Part shown: piece after piece, positions 63,533 to 64,000 of the stretch
How positions within the stretch are numbered: the first letter of the stretch is position 1
Layout of the letters: each line of letters begins with the position of its first letter
NCBI RefSeq assembly: GCF_003258315.1
Contig: NZ_CP030032.1
Span: 782,001 to 846,000 of the forward strand
Source of the DNA: Bradymonas sediminis
Lineage (GTDB): Bacteria; Myxococcota_A; Bradymonadia; Bradymonadales; Bradymonadaceae
Direction of reading: 5' to 3'
DNA: 64,000 bases
Translations under genes and position numbers: made by a program
Notes under the pieces: generated by a model
What the model was told of the DNA's origin: nothing
The model's database searches: none
What the model saw: the letters and a program-made list of their open reading frames with translations, nothing else

Positions 63533-64000
63533 ATGATTTCAATTGGAAATGAGCCGCGAACACTCGACCATCAATGCCTCGACGCGCCGGGAGGGTTTTT
63601 ATGGTGGTATGTGGATCTGATCGATGCGCGCGGGAACGGTCTCGTGCTCATCTGGTCTTTTGGACTTCCGTTTTTGCCCGGCTACGCGCACGCCGCGCGC
63701 GCCGGGCGCGCGCAGGCGGCGGGCGAGCGTCCGAGCCTGAACGTGGCGGTCTATAAGGGCGGAAAACTCGACTGCTACCTATTGCAGGAGTACACGCCCG
63801 CGCAGGTTGAATGGGAGCCCGAGGGCGGCTCCTGGCGATTCGGGAAGACCCGCATTCATACCCGGATCGAGGGCGACCAGCGCGTCGTCGACGTCGCGCT
63901 GGACTGCCCGATGCCGGCCGGGGCGGGGCGCCTCACCGGTTCGGTGCGCGTGCAGGGAAGGGCGCCAAAGCTGGAGGCGAAGATTCCCGAAAACGTCGTC
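63533..64000 (+). CDS. crtC: Carotenoid 1-hydroxylase CrtC (3' end cut by window edge)
   Basis: ATG 63533 opens a frame that runs to the window end (156 codons); this reading is mine, from direct translation. The opening PGGFLWWYVDLIDARGNGL, then IWSFGLPFLPGYAHAAR and SLNVAVYKGGKLDCYLLQE, match hydroxyneurosporene synthase (CrtC), which adds water across the C1-C2 double bond of acyclic carotenoid ends. Residues PGYAH and GRLTGSV continue the family pattern. With the CrtD-like protein and the glycosyltransferase this makes 1'-hydroxy-3',4'-didehydro ends that can be glucosylated. It is divergent from the crtY operon. Confidence 0.85.
   Translation, partial: MISIGNEPRTLDHQCLDAPGGFLWWYVDLIDARGNGLVLIWSFGLPFLPGYAHAARAGRAQAAGERPSLNVAVYKGGKLDCYLLQEYTPAQVEWEPEGGSWRFGKTRIHTRIEGDQRVVDVALDCPMPAGAGRLTGSVRVQGRAPKLEAKIPENVV

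Noticed and set aside
1-64000. tRNA, rRNA, insertion sequence or prophage genes
   Set aside because: None found by eye: no cloverleaf-like segments with a TTCGANTC core in suitable context, no transposase motifs and no phage structural genes.

Overview
The window looks like a chromosomal segment from a pigmented, Gram-negative, high-GC predatory or gliding bacterium of the Myxococcota type (formerly Deltaproteobacteria), perhaps of the Bradymonadales. Four things point that way. There is a complete pilMNOPQ type IV pilus operon. There are many secreted proteins and lipoproteins with Asp-rich linkers. Several C-termini carry Cys-x-x-Cys or Cys-x-Cys followed by a membrane helix and an Arg cluster, as in MYXO-CTERM sorting signals. 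The carotenoid cluster is arranged for monocyclic, ketolated, glycosylated pigments of the myxobacton type. The taxonomic assignment is inference from gene content. I see no phage, insertion sequence, CRISPR array, rRNA or tRNA.

Layout. 1-5.5 kb: the end of a two-receiver response regulator, a secreted beta-barrel-like protein, thyA-folA, and an acidic membrane protein with a zinc ribbon. 5.5-10.4 kb: a type II NADH dehydrogenase-like flavoprotein, a lipoprotein overlapping proB, two small proteins of unknown role and a DksA/TraR zinc-finger protein. 10.4-11.2 kb: a long, structured non-coding stretch. 11.2-17.6 kb: pilMNOPQ; PilQ has an unusually long coiled coil between two AMIN domains. 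17.8-27.1 kb: envelope and exported proteins (a lipoprotein, an outer-membrane-type protein, a SpoIID-domain protein, and an M23 peptidase/VCBS-repeat protein fused in frame to a lipoprotein), then RNase J. 28.2-31.6 kb: an NfeD-like protein and two SPFH/flotillin proteins. 31.7-42.9 kb: HEAT-repeat and giant TPR proteins, two HExxH metalloproteases, a secreted protein, a large lipoprotein and a cNMP-binding protein. 43.2-49.3 kb: a tandem array of four paralogous lipoproteins of unknown function. 49.4-53.1 kb: an RNB-family ribonuclease and a two-subunit 3-oxoacid CoA-transferase. 53.3-64.0 kb: the carotenoid region.

How the genes work together. In the carotenoid region a polyprenyl diphosphate synthase (crtE-like) supplies GGPP, CrtB makes phytoene and CrtI desaturates it. 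A CrtL-type cyclase and a CrtW ketolase modify one end. CrtC (truncated by the right edge), a CrtD-like desaturase and a GT2 glycosyltransferase would modify the other. Most of these genes lie in one minus-strand operon with ATGA overlaps, and crtC diverges from it across a 174-bp control region. The pil operon builds the inner-membrane alignment complex and outer-membrane secretin of a type IV pilus machine.

The least explained parts are the four-lipoprotein array, the peptidase-lipoprotein fusion, the perfectly alternating (Asp-x)13 segment in the NfeD-like protein, the PilQ coiled coil and the 0.8-kb gap before pilM.
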